From the NCBI GenBank assembly GCA_011192005.1, contig DUFB01000087.1, positions 1-34,480 of the forward strand: a stretch of DNA of 34,480 nt, in the 5' to 3' direction. Each line of letters begins with the position of its first letter. Positions within the stretch are counted from its first letter, which is position 1. The position numbers and the translations under genes were made by a program. This DNA comes from Dehalococcoidia bacterium (GTDB lineage: Bacteria > Chloroflexota > Dehalococcoidia > Dehalococcoidales > RBG-16-60-22). Shown here one piece after another: positions 16,943 through 24,271 of the stretch. The notes beneath the pieces are model-generated. The model saw nothing but the letters and a program-made list of their open reading frames with translations, did no database searches and was not told the origin of the DNA.

Positions 16943-18193
16943 CTACCAGCATACCCCTTCGTATATCCGGGCTTCTCTGGCTTTCTCGATTCTCCTGCCG
17001 TCGATGACGATTTTACCACGGTAATCGAGTTCCATGAATTCTTCCCACTCGGTCAGGATAATCACCGCGTCGCTGTCTAGGACCTCCTCTTTACTGGCGG
17101 GCAATACCTGGGGACATGTCTTTATAAAATTAGCTACTGCCAGCGGGTCGTAAACTTTTACCATGGCTCCCTCGGCCAGCAGTGCCTCCGCTACTTTTAT
17201 CGCTCGGGAATCCCTGATGTCGTCGGTACCCGGCTTGAATGCCAGACCAAGAATCCCCACCGTGGCACCCTGCAGCTTGATGTGTTTTTTCAGCAGTTCC
17301 ACCGGCTTTAACGCCTGGTTTTCGTTCAGGTTGGATACCTCCCGCAGCAGCTCGGGCTGGTATCCTGTTTCTCTGGCGCCCGATATCAGTATTCTCAGGT
17401 CCTTGGGCAGGCAGGAGCCGCCGAAGCCGATGCCAGCGTTAAGAAATTTATTGCCGATGCGCTCGTCGAGTCCCATGCCGCGGGCGACTTCGTAGGTGTC
17501 TATCCCCAGCTTCTTGCAGATGTTGCCTATCTCGTTGATAAACGAAATCTTCGTCGCCAGGAAGGCGTTTGATGCCAGCTTTATCATCTCCGCCGTGCGC
17601 AGGCTGGCGCGCATTACCGGTGCTTTCAGGCTCTGGTGCAGTCGTTCCAGCACGTCTCCCGACCGACCATCGTATTCCCCGATGATAATCCGCGATGGAT
17701 TCATGAAGTGATAGATACCCCGCCCCTCCTGGAGAAATTCGGGGGACATGCAAATGCCGAAGTCTTTCCCCGCTTTCCTGCCCGATTTCTCCAGCAGGGG
17801 TATGACCAGACTTTCCGTCATACCGGGCCCCACGGTACTCTTGACGGCCACGACGCAGTATTTTTGCTGCTTTTTCAATACTCCGGCAATATCGTTAGCG
17901 GCGTTTATGAGGTGTTCCGAGAATATGTTTCCGTTTTCGTCGGCGGTCGTGCCGACACAGACAAAAATCACATCCGAATCCACAGTCTTGCCGTAGTCAG
18001 TGCTGGTATCTATATGTACTTCTTCCAGGAGCTCCTGGAGTCCTTCCTCGTGGATGGGAAGGTCTTCTTTTTTGGCGATGGTCGCCAGTTTATCTGCGTC
18101 GATATCAATCAGGACGACGTCGTGCCCCAGTTTGGCGAAGCAAGCGCCACTGATAAGACCGACGTATCCGGCACCGATTATGGAGATTTTCAT
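16943..18193 (-). CDS. ugd: UDP-glucose 6-dehydrogenase
   Basis: A 416-residue enzyme oxidising UDP-glucose to UDP-glucuronate with two NAD+. It has ISIIGAGYVGLISGACFAKLG at the N-terminus, VCVGTT, VKSTVGPG, EFLQEG, the conserved Lys in EMIKLASNAF (about 205) and the catalytic Cys261 in GFGGSCLPKD, which is the Ugd form rather than the WecC form at 2709. The C-terminal domain has LAFKPGTDDIRDSRA. A strong GGGAGGG ribosome binding site precedes the ATG. It is the last gene of a minus-strand set behind the DrrAB-like transporter (37-nt gap). The product could feed the UXS-like SDR at 10257 or the same glycan; that link is inferred. Confidence 0.92.
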   Translation of the reverse strand: MKISIIGAGYVGLISGACFAKLGHDVVLIDIDADKLATIAKKEDLPIHEEGLQELLEEVHIDTSTDYGKTVDSDVIFVCVGTTADENGNIFSEHLINAANDIAGVLKKQQKYCVVAVKSTVGPGMTESLVIPLLEKSGRKAGKDFGICMSPEFLQEGRGIYHFMNPSRIIIGEYDGRSGDVLERLHQSLKAPVMRASLRTAEMIKLASNAFLATKISFINEIGNICKKLGIDTYEVARGMGLDERIGNKFLNAGIGFGGSCLPKDLRILISGARETGYQPELLREVSNLNENQALKPVELLKKHIKLQGATVGILGLAFKPGTDDIRDSRAIKVAEALLAEGAMVKVYDPLAVANFIKTCPQVLPASKEEVLDSDAVIILTEWEEFMELDYRGKIVIDGRRIEKAREARIYEGVCW

Positions 18194-18230
18194 CGTACCC
18201 TCCCTGTCATCCTGGATATTTTTCTGGTGT

Positions 18231-19019
18231 TTATTCCTGCCGCCCGAATGACCACATTGCCAGGATGCTCATGACCAGTCCGAAAGCCGCCATCACGCCA
18301 ATATTCTCCCAGATGCCCATGGCGTGCCCGAAGAGCGTGATGGTGAACGGCGAGTCCGGTGGATTCCCCAGCACTACCTGCCGAATGGCGGCGACCCCGT
18401 AGGAAGCCGGGTTTATCTTCACAATAACGCTCATCCAAGAGGGCAGGTTCTGCATCGGGAAAAACACCCCGGAGAGGAACATCATCGGGAACATCAGCAT
18501 CTGCATTATCGCCTGGAAAGCCTCGGTCGACTTTACTCGGGAGGCCAGCAGGATTCCCAGCGAGCCCATCGAGGCCGCCAGTAGGAAGGAAAGCGGTATT
18601 AATGCCACCACCATCCAGACGGTGAGCGAAACGTCCACGATAGGCGCCAGCACCAGAATCATTATTCCTTGGATGGTGGCTACCGTCGCCGAGCCCAGCG
18701 TTCTCCCCACCGCCACGGATATACGGCTGATGGGTGCTACCAGTACCTCTTTGAGGAAACCGTATTCGCGGTCCCAGACGATGGATACGCCCGACATGAA
18801 TGCCCCCATCAGGACGGACATGGCGATGATGCCGGGGTACATGAACTGGATAAAGTCGACACCTTCCGCCATCATGCCGATGCTCTGTGTCAGTCCCGCC
18901 CCGAAGATAACTAGAAAGAAAACCGGGAACAGCAGCGCGCTGAACATGCGTGCCTTGTCGTACCAGAAACGCAACACGTCGCGGTACCAGATGGTATATA
19001 CGCCGATGAGGTTGTTCAT
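18231..19019 (-). CDS. ABC-2 type transporter permease (DrrB-like)
   Basis: A 262-residue membrane protein with about six hydrophobic segments and the ABC-2 family hallmark region (EYGFLKEVLVAPISR followed by a SATVATIQG helix, then PMMFLSGVFFPMQNLP). It is the membrane subunit for the ATPase encoded just upstream (9-nt gap) and would export a lipid, drug or glycolipid. The C-terminal part after the sixth segment is short, as usual for DrrB/NodJ-type proteins. Because ugd follows, polysaccharide or glycolipid export is possible, but DrrAB-type pairs usually cannot be assigned a substrate from sequence. Confidence 0.87.
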   Translation of the reverse strand: MNNLIGVYTIWYRDVLRFWYDKARMFSALLFPVFFLVIFGAGLTQSIGMMAEGVDFIQFMYPGIIAMSVLMGAFMSGVSIVWDREYGFLKEVLVAPISRISVAVGRTLGSATVATIQGIMILVLAPIVDVSLTVWMVVALIPLSFLLAASMGSLGILLASRVKSTEAFQAIMQMLMFPMMFLSGVFFPMQNLPSWMSVIVKINPASYGVAAIRQVVLGNPPDSPFTITLFGHAMGIWENIGVMAAFGLVMSILAMWSFGRQE

Positions 19020-19028
19020 ATGTATTCC

Positions 19029-20009
19029 CTAATGTCTCATGGGACCGCCCCGCCTCAGGGCTTCCTTCAGGGTATCGCCCACTTCCTCGTCGCGGATTTC
19101 GTGTCCCGTTATTTTCAGGAAAACATCTTCCAGTGTCGGGTGGCGCAGGCTGATGCTGGTCACCTTGATGCCAGACTCGCTGATAAAGTCGGGGAGGAAT
19201 TCTTCCCCGTTATCCACGTCGAAGACGAGGGTGTCTCCGTCCTTCCGTACGTCTGTGCGGTAGCGTTCCCTGATATTTTCCGCCGCTTTTTCGTTATCTC
19301 TGGTTTTCACCGTGATTATATCCCGTGCTACCATTCGCTTCAGTTTTGCCGGTGTGTCCATCGCCACCAGCTTGCCGTGGTCGATGATGGCGATACGGTT
19401 GGCTTTTTCGGCTTCGTCCATGTAATGGGTGGTGAGAAATATGGTGGTCCCCTCGCGCTTACGCAGGTCAAGGATGTAGTCCCAGATGTAGTTCCGCGTT
19501 TGAGGGTCCAGTCCCAAAGTGGGTTCGTCCAGGAAGAGTACCTTGGGATAATGCAGCAGCCCCCTGGCCAGCTCCAGGCGACGTTTCATCCCTCCGGAAT
19601 ACGTCCGCACGAAATTCTTGCGTTTGTCCCAGAGGTCTACCATCCTGAGCACCTGCTCGATGCGTTCATCGCGTACGGATTTCGGTACGTTATAGACCAT
19701 GGCGTGGAAGCGCAGGTTATGCAGTCCCGTGAGTCTATCATCGAGACTGGAGTCCTGGAATACCAGCCCGATGGACTGGCGTACCTGGTTTTGCTGCTTG
19801 ACCACGTCGTAGCCGTCAAGAGTGGCTTTCCCCGAGGTTGGTCTGGCGAGGGTGCACAGTATGTTTATCGTTGTCGTCTTGCCGGCGCCGTTGGGCCCCA
19901 GAAAACCGAAAATCTCTCCCGATTCAACTCCGAAGCTTATATCGTTAACGGCTGCCAGCTGGCCGTACTTCTTTACGAGGTTTTCTACCTGGATGATGTA
20001 CTCGGACAC
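19029..20009 (-). CDS. ABC transporter ATP-binding protein (DrrA/CcmA-like)
   Basis: A 326-residue ATPase that powers the ABC-2 permease next to it. Walker A is GPNGAGKTTTIN, the Q-loop region is GLVFQDSSLDDRLTG, the signature is YSGGMKRRLELARGL, Walker B is VLFLDEPTLGLDPQ, and the switch His is in FLTTHYMDEAE. After about residue 225 comes the extra C-terminal domain with GEEFLPDFI, as in DrrA-type subunits. The start is GTG at 20009. A TATAAT box lies 9 nt before it with TTGATG 18 bp further up, so the message has almost no leader. Confidence 0.9.
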   Translation of the reverse strand: MSEYIIQVENLVKKYGQLAAVNDISFGVESGEIFGFLGPNGAGKTTTINILCTLARPTSGKATLDGYDVVKQQNQVRQSIGLVFQDSSLDDRLTGLHNLRFHAMVYNVPKSVRDERIEQVLRMVDLWDKRKNFVRTYSGGMKRRLELARGLLHYPKVLFLDEPTLGLDPQTRNYIWDYILDLRKREGTTIFLTTHYMDEAEKANRIAIIDHGKLVAMDTPAKLKRMVARDIITVKTRDNEKAAENIRERYRTDVRKDGDTLVFDVDNGEEFLPDFISESGIKVTSISLRHPTLEDVFLKITGHEIRDEEVGDTLKEALRRGGPMRH

Positions 20010-20018
20010 TTCTTCGTG

Positions 20019-20048
20019 ATTATATCATTAACCCGAATGCATCATCAA
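20019..20048 (-). promoter_or_regulatory. Promoter of the drrAB-ugd operon
   Basis: On the minus strand, TTGATG (20048-20043), an 18-bp spacer and TATAAT (20024-20019). The -10 box ends 9 nt before the GTG start, implying a leaderless or near-leaderless transcript. Confidence 0.5.
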
Positions 20049-20064
20049 AAGAAAGCGGGGTTCT

Positions 20065-20093
20065 TTGACATGCCCGACCGCGTGACTTACAAT
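20065..20093 (+). promoter_or_regulatory. Strong sigma70-type promoter of the first MFS gene
   Basis: TTGACA (20065-20070), a 17-bp spacer and TACAAT (20088-20093). Transcription should start near 20100, immediately before the GAAGGGA ribosome binding site at 20100-20106. Confidence 0.65.
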
Positions 20094-20113
20094 GATAAAG
20101 AAGGGAAACCGCC

Positions 20114-21304
20114 ATCAAAGTATCCAAAATTCGCTCCATTTTTAAGGGATTTCTTCCCGTTTTCATGCTGGCACACTTCGTTCATCATGTTATTACGGCG
20201 TTGCCGGTGCCGCTGTCCCCGTTTATTCGCGACGAGTTCAGCCTGAGCAACGCCCGTACGCTGCTCATTCAGTCGGTCTTCTCGTGGTCATACGCCGTAG
20301 CGCAGATACCCGCGGGATGGCTCGCCGACCGCATCGGCACCCGCATCCTCCTGATCGTTGGTATCTCCGGTCTCGCGGTGGCGGGCATTTTAATCGGCAT
20401 TTCCCAGACCTATGTTATGCTGCTGGCTTTCATGGTCCTCATGGGGATACTGGGAGGTGGCTATCACCCCTCGGCGGCGCCGATGGTTTCCGCGGCGGTC
20501 TCGCCGGCAGACCGGGGACGGGCTCTGGGCTTTCACGAGATTGGTGCCAGCGCCAGCTTCCTGGTAGCCCCGATGGTGGCGGCGGGTATCGCCACGGCGT
20601 GGAACTGGCGGGTCTCCTATATCAGCATTTCCATACCGATACTGGTGTTCGGTATCGTCATCGCCGGTTATCTGAACCGGGGGACAAAGGCATCGGGCAC
20701 AGGCACGGATCTCTCTGGTGCTTACGGCGATGCTGCCCGACCTAAAAGCAATTACCTCCGACTCGTCATGTTCCTGCTTCTGAGTATCTTTACCGGCGGA
20801 GTTGTCGGTTCGATCACGGCTCTGGTGCCGCTGTATGTCGTTGATGCATTCCAGAGCAGCGAGTTTGCCGGATCGGTCTACTTCACCGTCTTCGCCTCTA
20901 CGGGACTCTGGGCGAGTCCCCTGGGGGGTTATATTTCCGACCGGCTTGGCCGTGTTCCGTTGATAATCACGTTGTGCGTGATGTCCGGAGCTGGCGTCTT
21001 TCTGATGAGAATTGCACCTTCCGGCGTGGGCATCGGGGCGGTAATGCTGTTGCTGGGCATAACAACGTTCATGCGTATGCCGGTGTCCGAGGCGTATATC
21101 ATCGGCGAGACCACCGAGCGCAACCGCTCCTTCGTCTACGGTTTTTACTATTCAACGATGACCGGTACCGGTGCCGTCTTCGCCCCGATAATGGGCTATA
21201 TCAGCGAACGTTACACTTATGCTAGCGCCTTTACCTGGGCGAGTATCGCCATTATCGCCATGATACTGTTCTGCGCGTTCTTCCTGCGGGGTAGTCGTAA
21301 TTAG
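20114..21304 (+). CDS. MFS transporter, apparently starting at ATC
   Basis: A major-facilitator transporter of about 396 residues with some 12 hydrophobic segments. The loop 2-3 motif is GWLADRIGTR and its C-half counterpart GGYISDRLGR. It is clearly related to the MFS protein at 23021 (shared AH-x-x-HH in the first helix, GGYHPSAAP, GEWTTE-like loop). The first ATG in frame (20165) would cut into helix 1: GFLPVFMLAHFVHH here aligns with SALPFFIFAHAAHH in the paralogue, which has 20-odd residues before it. Open frame extends to an ATC at 20114, 7 nt after an AAGGGA box and just behind the promoter, and yields a basic N-terminus. No ATG, GTG or TTG lies between. Substrate unknown. If the ATC start is wrong, the gene starts at 20165. 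Confidence 0.85.
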   Translation: MKVSKIRSIFKGFLPVFMLAHFVHHVITALPVPLSPFIRDEFSLSNARTLLIQSVFSWSYAVAQIPAGWLADRIGTRILLIVGISGLAVAGILIGISQTYVMLLAFMVLMGILGGGYHPSAAPMVSAAVSPADRGRALGFHEIGASASFLVAPMVAAGIATAWNWRVSYISISIPILVFGIVIAGYLNRGTKASGTGTDLSGAYGDAARPKSNYLRLVMFLLLSIFTGGVVGSITALVPLYVVDAFQSSEFAGSVYFTVFASTGLWASPLGGYISDRLGRVPLIITLCVMSGAGVFLMRIAPSGVGIGAVMLLLGITTFMRMPVSEAYIIGETTERNRSFVYGFYYSTMTGTGAVFAPIMGYISERYTYASAFTWASIAIIAMILFCAFFLRGSRN

Positions 21305-21368
21305 TCGTCTCCGGGGGAACGGCTAGGTTTGATCAGGCACACGTAATGTTACCGACGATGAAACGCGG

Positions 21369-22760
21369 TCAGGAGCCGGTAATTATATTGAATGACAGGG
21401 TATAAGCACCCCCAATAAGAGACATATCTCTTACCATGATAATGTATTTTCCAGTCTCGGGAAGGACCTGGTCTGTTTGGACTGATTTGTTCCAGTGAAA
21501 ATCATAATCCTCGAAGATTAAGCTGCCGTCAGGGGCTACCAGAGTCAGCCAGGGATTTAAAAGACCGTCTTCGCTATCGACCAGACCCAGGTACACTGTA
21601 TCCCCGGCTTTGCCGTCGAATTCGAACCAGTGGACTGCTCCGCGGAAATCAAGGTTCCCCTGGATTGAGCCAGGTGTTATCGGTTGCACGGTTTGTGATA
21701 GCAGTGAAAAAGATAGTACATAGGGACCTGTTCCCAGGGCCTCATCTCTTATTCTTATAGAATAGCTTCCGTCCTGTTCCAGCCACCTGAATACTTGGAC
21801 CGAGCGTCCCCAGCTGAAATCGTAATCCTCCCAGACCATACTCCCGTCAGGGGCGAGCAGTCCCATCCACGGCACGAACGGGCCGTTTTCTGTATCATCG
21901 ATTAGAACGATGTATATCGCGTCACCGGCCTGGGCATCGAAAGTATACCAATGTACCTCTCCGGAGAAAGTTATCTCTCCCTGTATCGAGGTCCCGGACT
22001 GAAGTGTGCTTCCGATGAGTGATTTCCCGGATGACGTTGTCGTCGGGCCTGCTGTCGTTGTTACTCCTGCCGTTGTTGTTCCTGGTGTGACTGGTGGTGT
22101 TGTTGTCGATGTTGATGTTTCTCCTTGCGTCGTCGGTGTGGTTGCTGGCGTTGTCGTCGGACCGGACGCCAGCCCGTTGGTATCTTCGCCATCCCCGGAA
22201 CCTCCCACCGTCAGGATTATCACCACTACTATCACGGCTACCACAACAATTCCTGCCGTCACCCACAGTCTCGTTCGTTTTTTCTCTGTTGTGGTTCTGG
22301 TTTCTGGCTTGGAAGCTTCTTTCTTCTCCTCATCTCCCTCCTCATGTGGTTTCTCGAGTTCCGCCAGCAGGGTCTGTACTGTGTCGGCGAGTTTACGCAG
22401 GTGCTTTTCGAGGGGTGGGGTAATGGCGTCGAGCCAGTGAAGAGCGCTGAGGTAGTATTTTATGGCTTTGGAAGGTAGCACATTTTCGATACGGAATGGG
22501 ATGATGGGGATGCCCGTATCTACGGCTCTCTCGACTTCCCTCATTACCTGCGGTGAATCATTGGAGTTGGAGGAAAACACCAGCACCATGATTCTGCTCT
22601 CGTTTATAGCGTTGATAAGGGCTTCAGCGTAGGGAATACCGGATAGAACGTCCCGGGGGGCAATCCAGCAGCGGATCTTACGGTGTTCGAGTGTGGCGCA
22701 TACGGCGTCGGCTACTTTTTTGTCCTTTGATGAATAGCTGATAAAAACGTCGTGCGCCAT
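21369..22760 (-). CDS. Membrane-anchored TIR-domain protein with two PPC-like domains
   Basis: A 463-residue protein in four parts. Residues 1-135 are a TIR domain (HDVFISYSSKDK start, IRCWIAPRD box 2, VLVFSSNSNDSPQVMREVE with Glu75 where NAD-cleaving TIRs have their catalytic Glu). Residues 136-164 are a charged, basic stretch; 165-185 one membrane helix; 194-246 a Thr/Pro-rich linker. Residues 251-353 and 364-459 are two similar beta domains (each with VHW-(Y/F), AGD, APDGS, EDYDF-x-W and SxSI/YIIMVRD) resembling bacterial pre-peptidase C-terminal (PPC) domains. With KKRTR before the helix, TIR should face the cytoplasm and PPC the outside. The layout suggests a sensor that reports an outside signal to a TIR effector. 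AAGGGTG precedes the ATG. Function is inferred. Confidence 0.85.
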   Translation of the reverse strand: MAHDVFISYSSKDKKVADAVCATLEHRKIRCWIAPRDVLSGIPYAEALINAINESRIMVLVFSSNSNDSPQVMREVERAVDTGIPIIPFRIENVLPSKAIKYYLSALHWLDAITPPLEKHLRKLADTVQTLLAELEKPHEEGDEEKKEASKPETRTTTEKKRTRLWVTAGIVVVAVIVVVIILTVGGSGDGEDTNGLASGPTTTPATTPTTQGETSTSTTTPPVTPGTTTAGVTTTAGPTTTSSGKSLIGSTLQSGTSIQGEITFSGEVHWYTFDAQAGDAIYIVLIDDTENGPFVPWMGLLAPDGSMVWEDYDFSWGRSVQVFRWLEQDGSYSIRIRDEALGTGPYVLSFSLLSQTVQPITPGSIQGNLDFRGAVHWFEFDGKAGDTVYLGLVDSEDGLLNPWLTLVAPDGSLIFEDYDFHWNKSVQTDQVLPETGKYIIMVRDMSLIGGAYTLSFNIITGS

Positions 22761-22799
22761 TTATCACCCTTAATAGCCTTGGGGATTATTGCTGGCAAC

Positions 22800-22829
22800 A
22801 GCATACAATCCTCTGCTGGTTATTGTCAA
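22800..22829 (-). promoter_or_regulatory. Putative promoter of the TIR gene
   Basis: On the minus strand, TTGACA (22829-22824), an 18-bp spacer and TATGCT (22805-22800). The -35 is perfect and the -10 matches four of six. It lies 40 nt before the ATG. Confidence 0.45.
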
Positions 22830-22883
22830 ATCAGGCTCGCCGGTTGTTGCTGTCGCGATAAATATACCGGTCGCTTCGTCAAA

Positions 22884-22912
22884 TTGTAATTATAAGCCGT
22901 TCGTTATATAAT
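22884..22912 (+). promoter_or_regulatory. Promoter of the second MFS gene
   Basis: TTGTAA (22884-22889), a 17-bp spacer and TATAAT (22907-22912). It gives an about 100-nt leader before the TTG start at 23021. Confidence 0.55.
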
Positions 22913-22944
22913 TACCTTGAATCCTGTCCCACCTTCTTCGTAAT

Positions 22945-22959
22945 CCGATTATTAATCGG
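22945..22959 (+). repeat. Palindrome in the MFS leader, followed by T4
   Basis: CCGATTA and TAATCGG flank one base, followed by TTTT. It can be an operator or, as RNA, a small terminator-like hairpin about 27 nt after the predicted transcription start. Confidence 0.45.
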
Positions 22960-22981
22960 TTTTGGTTAGAAATCCATGTAT

Positions 22982-22999
22982 GCCGCATCCAGATGCGGC
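22982..22999 (+). repeat. Perfect palindrome upstream of the MFS RBS
   Basis: GCCGCATC and GATGCGGC flank CA. It lies 10 nt before the GAAAGG ribosome binding site, where a protein or an RNA hairpin could control translation. Confidence 0.5.
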
Positions 23000-23020
23000 T
23001 GGAGATATTGAAAGGCTGAT

Positions 23021-24271
23021 TTGACGACACAACCAGCAACCAAAAAGCATTCGTTCTTATTTTCCGCACTCCCATTTTTTATCTTCGCGCATGCTGCTCA
23101 TCATTTCTTAATGGCTCTCCAGCAGCCATTGTTCCCGGCGATTCGTGATTATTTTAAAATCGGGACTTATTTCGAGGCTTCTGCTGTTCCGGCTGCTTTC
23201 GCTTTCGCCAGCGCTACCGGACAGCTGCCGGCCGGATGGTTCGCCGACCGCTTCGGGCCCACGCCTTTGATTATCATCGGCACGCTCGGCGTGGCTGTAG
23301 CCGGTGTACTCGTCGGGATTTCTCCCAACTTCATTATGCTGCTTGTTTTTCTTATCCTTATGGGTCTCCTTTCCGGGGGTTATCATCCTGCCGCCACCCC
23401 GCTTATTTCTGCTTCGGTCGACCCGCAAATACGCGGTCGGGCGCTTGGACTTCACCTTATAGGTGGTAACGCTGCCTTCTTCGTGTCACCGATTATCGCC
23501 GGGGCTATACTAGGCGCTTTTGGAGAGGAATCCGGTTGGCGTTATTCGTACCTTATCCTGGCAATACCGACGGTCGTGTTCGGTTTGATTTTCCTGGTTT
23601 ATTTATCTAGGCGTGGCGGTAGTGCCCATGTAAAGGCGGTAAAGCAGCAGATTATCGTGGAAAAACCCCCGCAGCCCGGCTACAAGCGGCGTCTCATTGC
23701 CTTCCTCACCATGATGGTAATCGGTGGCGGTATCGGTATGTCGGTGCTGCCTTTCCTTACCCTGTATATGACGGATATACTGAAAGCATCCAACGCAACG
23801 GCCGGGGGGCTGATGTCCATTGTGTTTTCCTCTGGTCTCTGGGCGGGACCCCTCGGCGGTTATATCTCCGATAAAATCGGTAGTGTCAAGGTGATAATAG
23901 TAACCGGTATCTTGGGCGGGGTATTGATTTATATCTTTAAGCTGGTCACTTTAGGCCCCACGCTCTATATCTTGTTGTTTTTCCACGGTCTGGTCATGGC
24001 GATTCGCATGCCCGTGACCGAGGTTTTCATCATGACCCAGGCGCCTGCCAAGCACCGCTCCAAAATTTTCGGGGTATATTATTCCACGATGCAGTACACC
24101 GGAGCTATCTTCGCCATACCGGGTGGGTATTTCGTGGAGAGGTTCGGATTTGACACTATGTTCACCTGGGCGGCGGTCGGTGTAACCGCCGTGGCGATAA
24201 TTACGGCATTCTTTATCTTCGATGCCAATGACCACTACCACGCCGAAGCAGACAGTGCTGGCGGCGGTTAA
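23021..24271 (+). CDS. MFS transporter
   Basis: A 416-residue major-facilitator transporter with about 12 membrane segments. Motif A is GWFADRFGPT after helix 2 and its echo GGYISDKIGS follows helix 8; GGYHPAATP ends helix 4. It is a paralogue of the protein at 20114 and the two flank the TIR gene. TTG at 23021 is the start because GAAAGG lies 5 nt upstream, and the sequence then runs into helix 1 (LFSALPFFIFAHAAHH) after a short polar N-terminus. Two palindromes in its leader suggest regulation by a repressor. Its stop codon overlaps the sbcD stop on the other strand by 4 bp. Substrate cannot be told from sequence; drug, sugar or acid efflux are all possible. Confidence 0.88.
   Translation: MTTQPATKKHSFLFSALPFFIFAHAAHHFLMALQQPLFPAIRDYFKIGTYFEASAVPAAFAFASATGQLPAGWFADRFGPTPLIIIGTLGVAVAGVLVGISPNFIMLLVFLILMGLLSGGYHPAATPLISASVDPQIRGRALGLHLIGGNAAFFVSPIIAGAILGAFGEESGWRYSYLILAIPTVVFGLIFLVYLSRRGGSAHVKAVKQQIIVEKPPQPGYKRRLIAFLTMMVIGGGIGMSVLPFLTLYMTDILKASNATAGGLMSIVFSSGLWAGPLGGYISDKIGSVKVIIVTGILGGVLIYIFKLVTLGPTLYILLFFHGLVMAIRMPVTEVFIMTQAPAKHRSKIFGVYYSTMQYTGAIFAIPGGYFVERFGFDTMFTWAAVGVTAVAIITAFFIFDANDHYHAEADSAGGG

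Noticed and set aside
19020-20246. 408-residue open frame antisense to the ABC ATPase
   Set aside because: Covers the intact DrrA-like gene with Walker and signature motifs; no family resemblance of its own.
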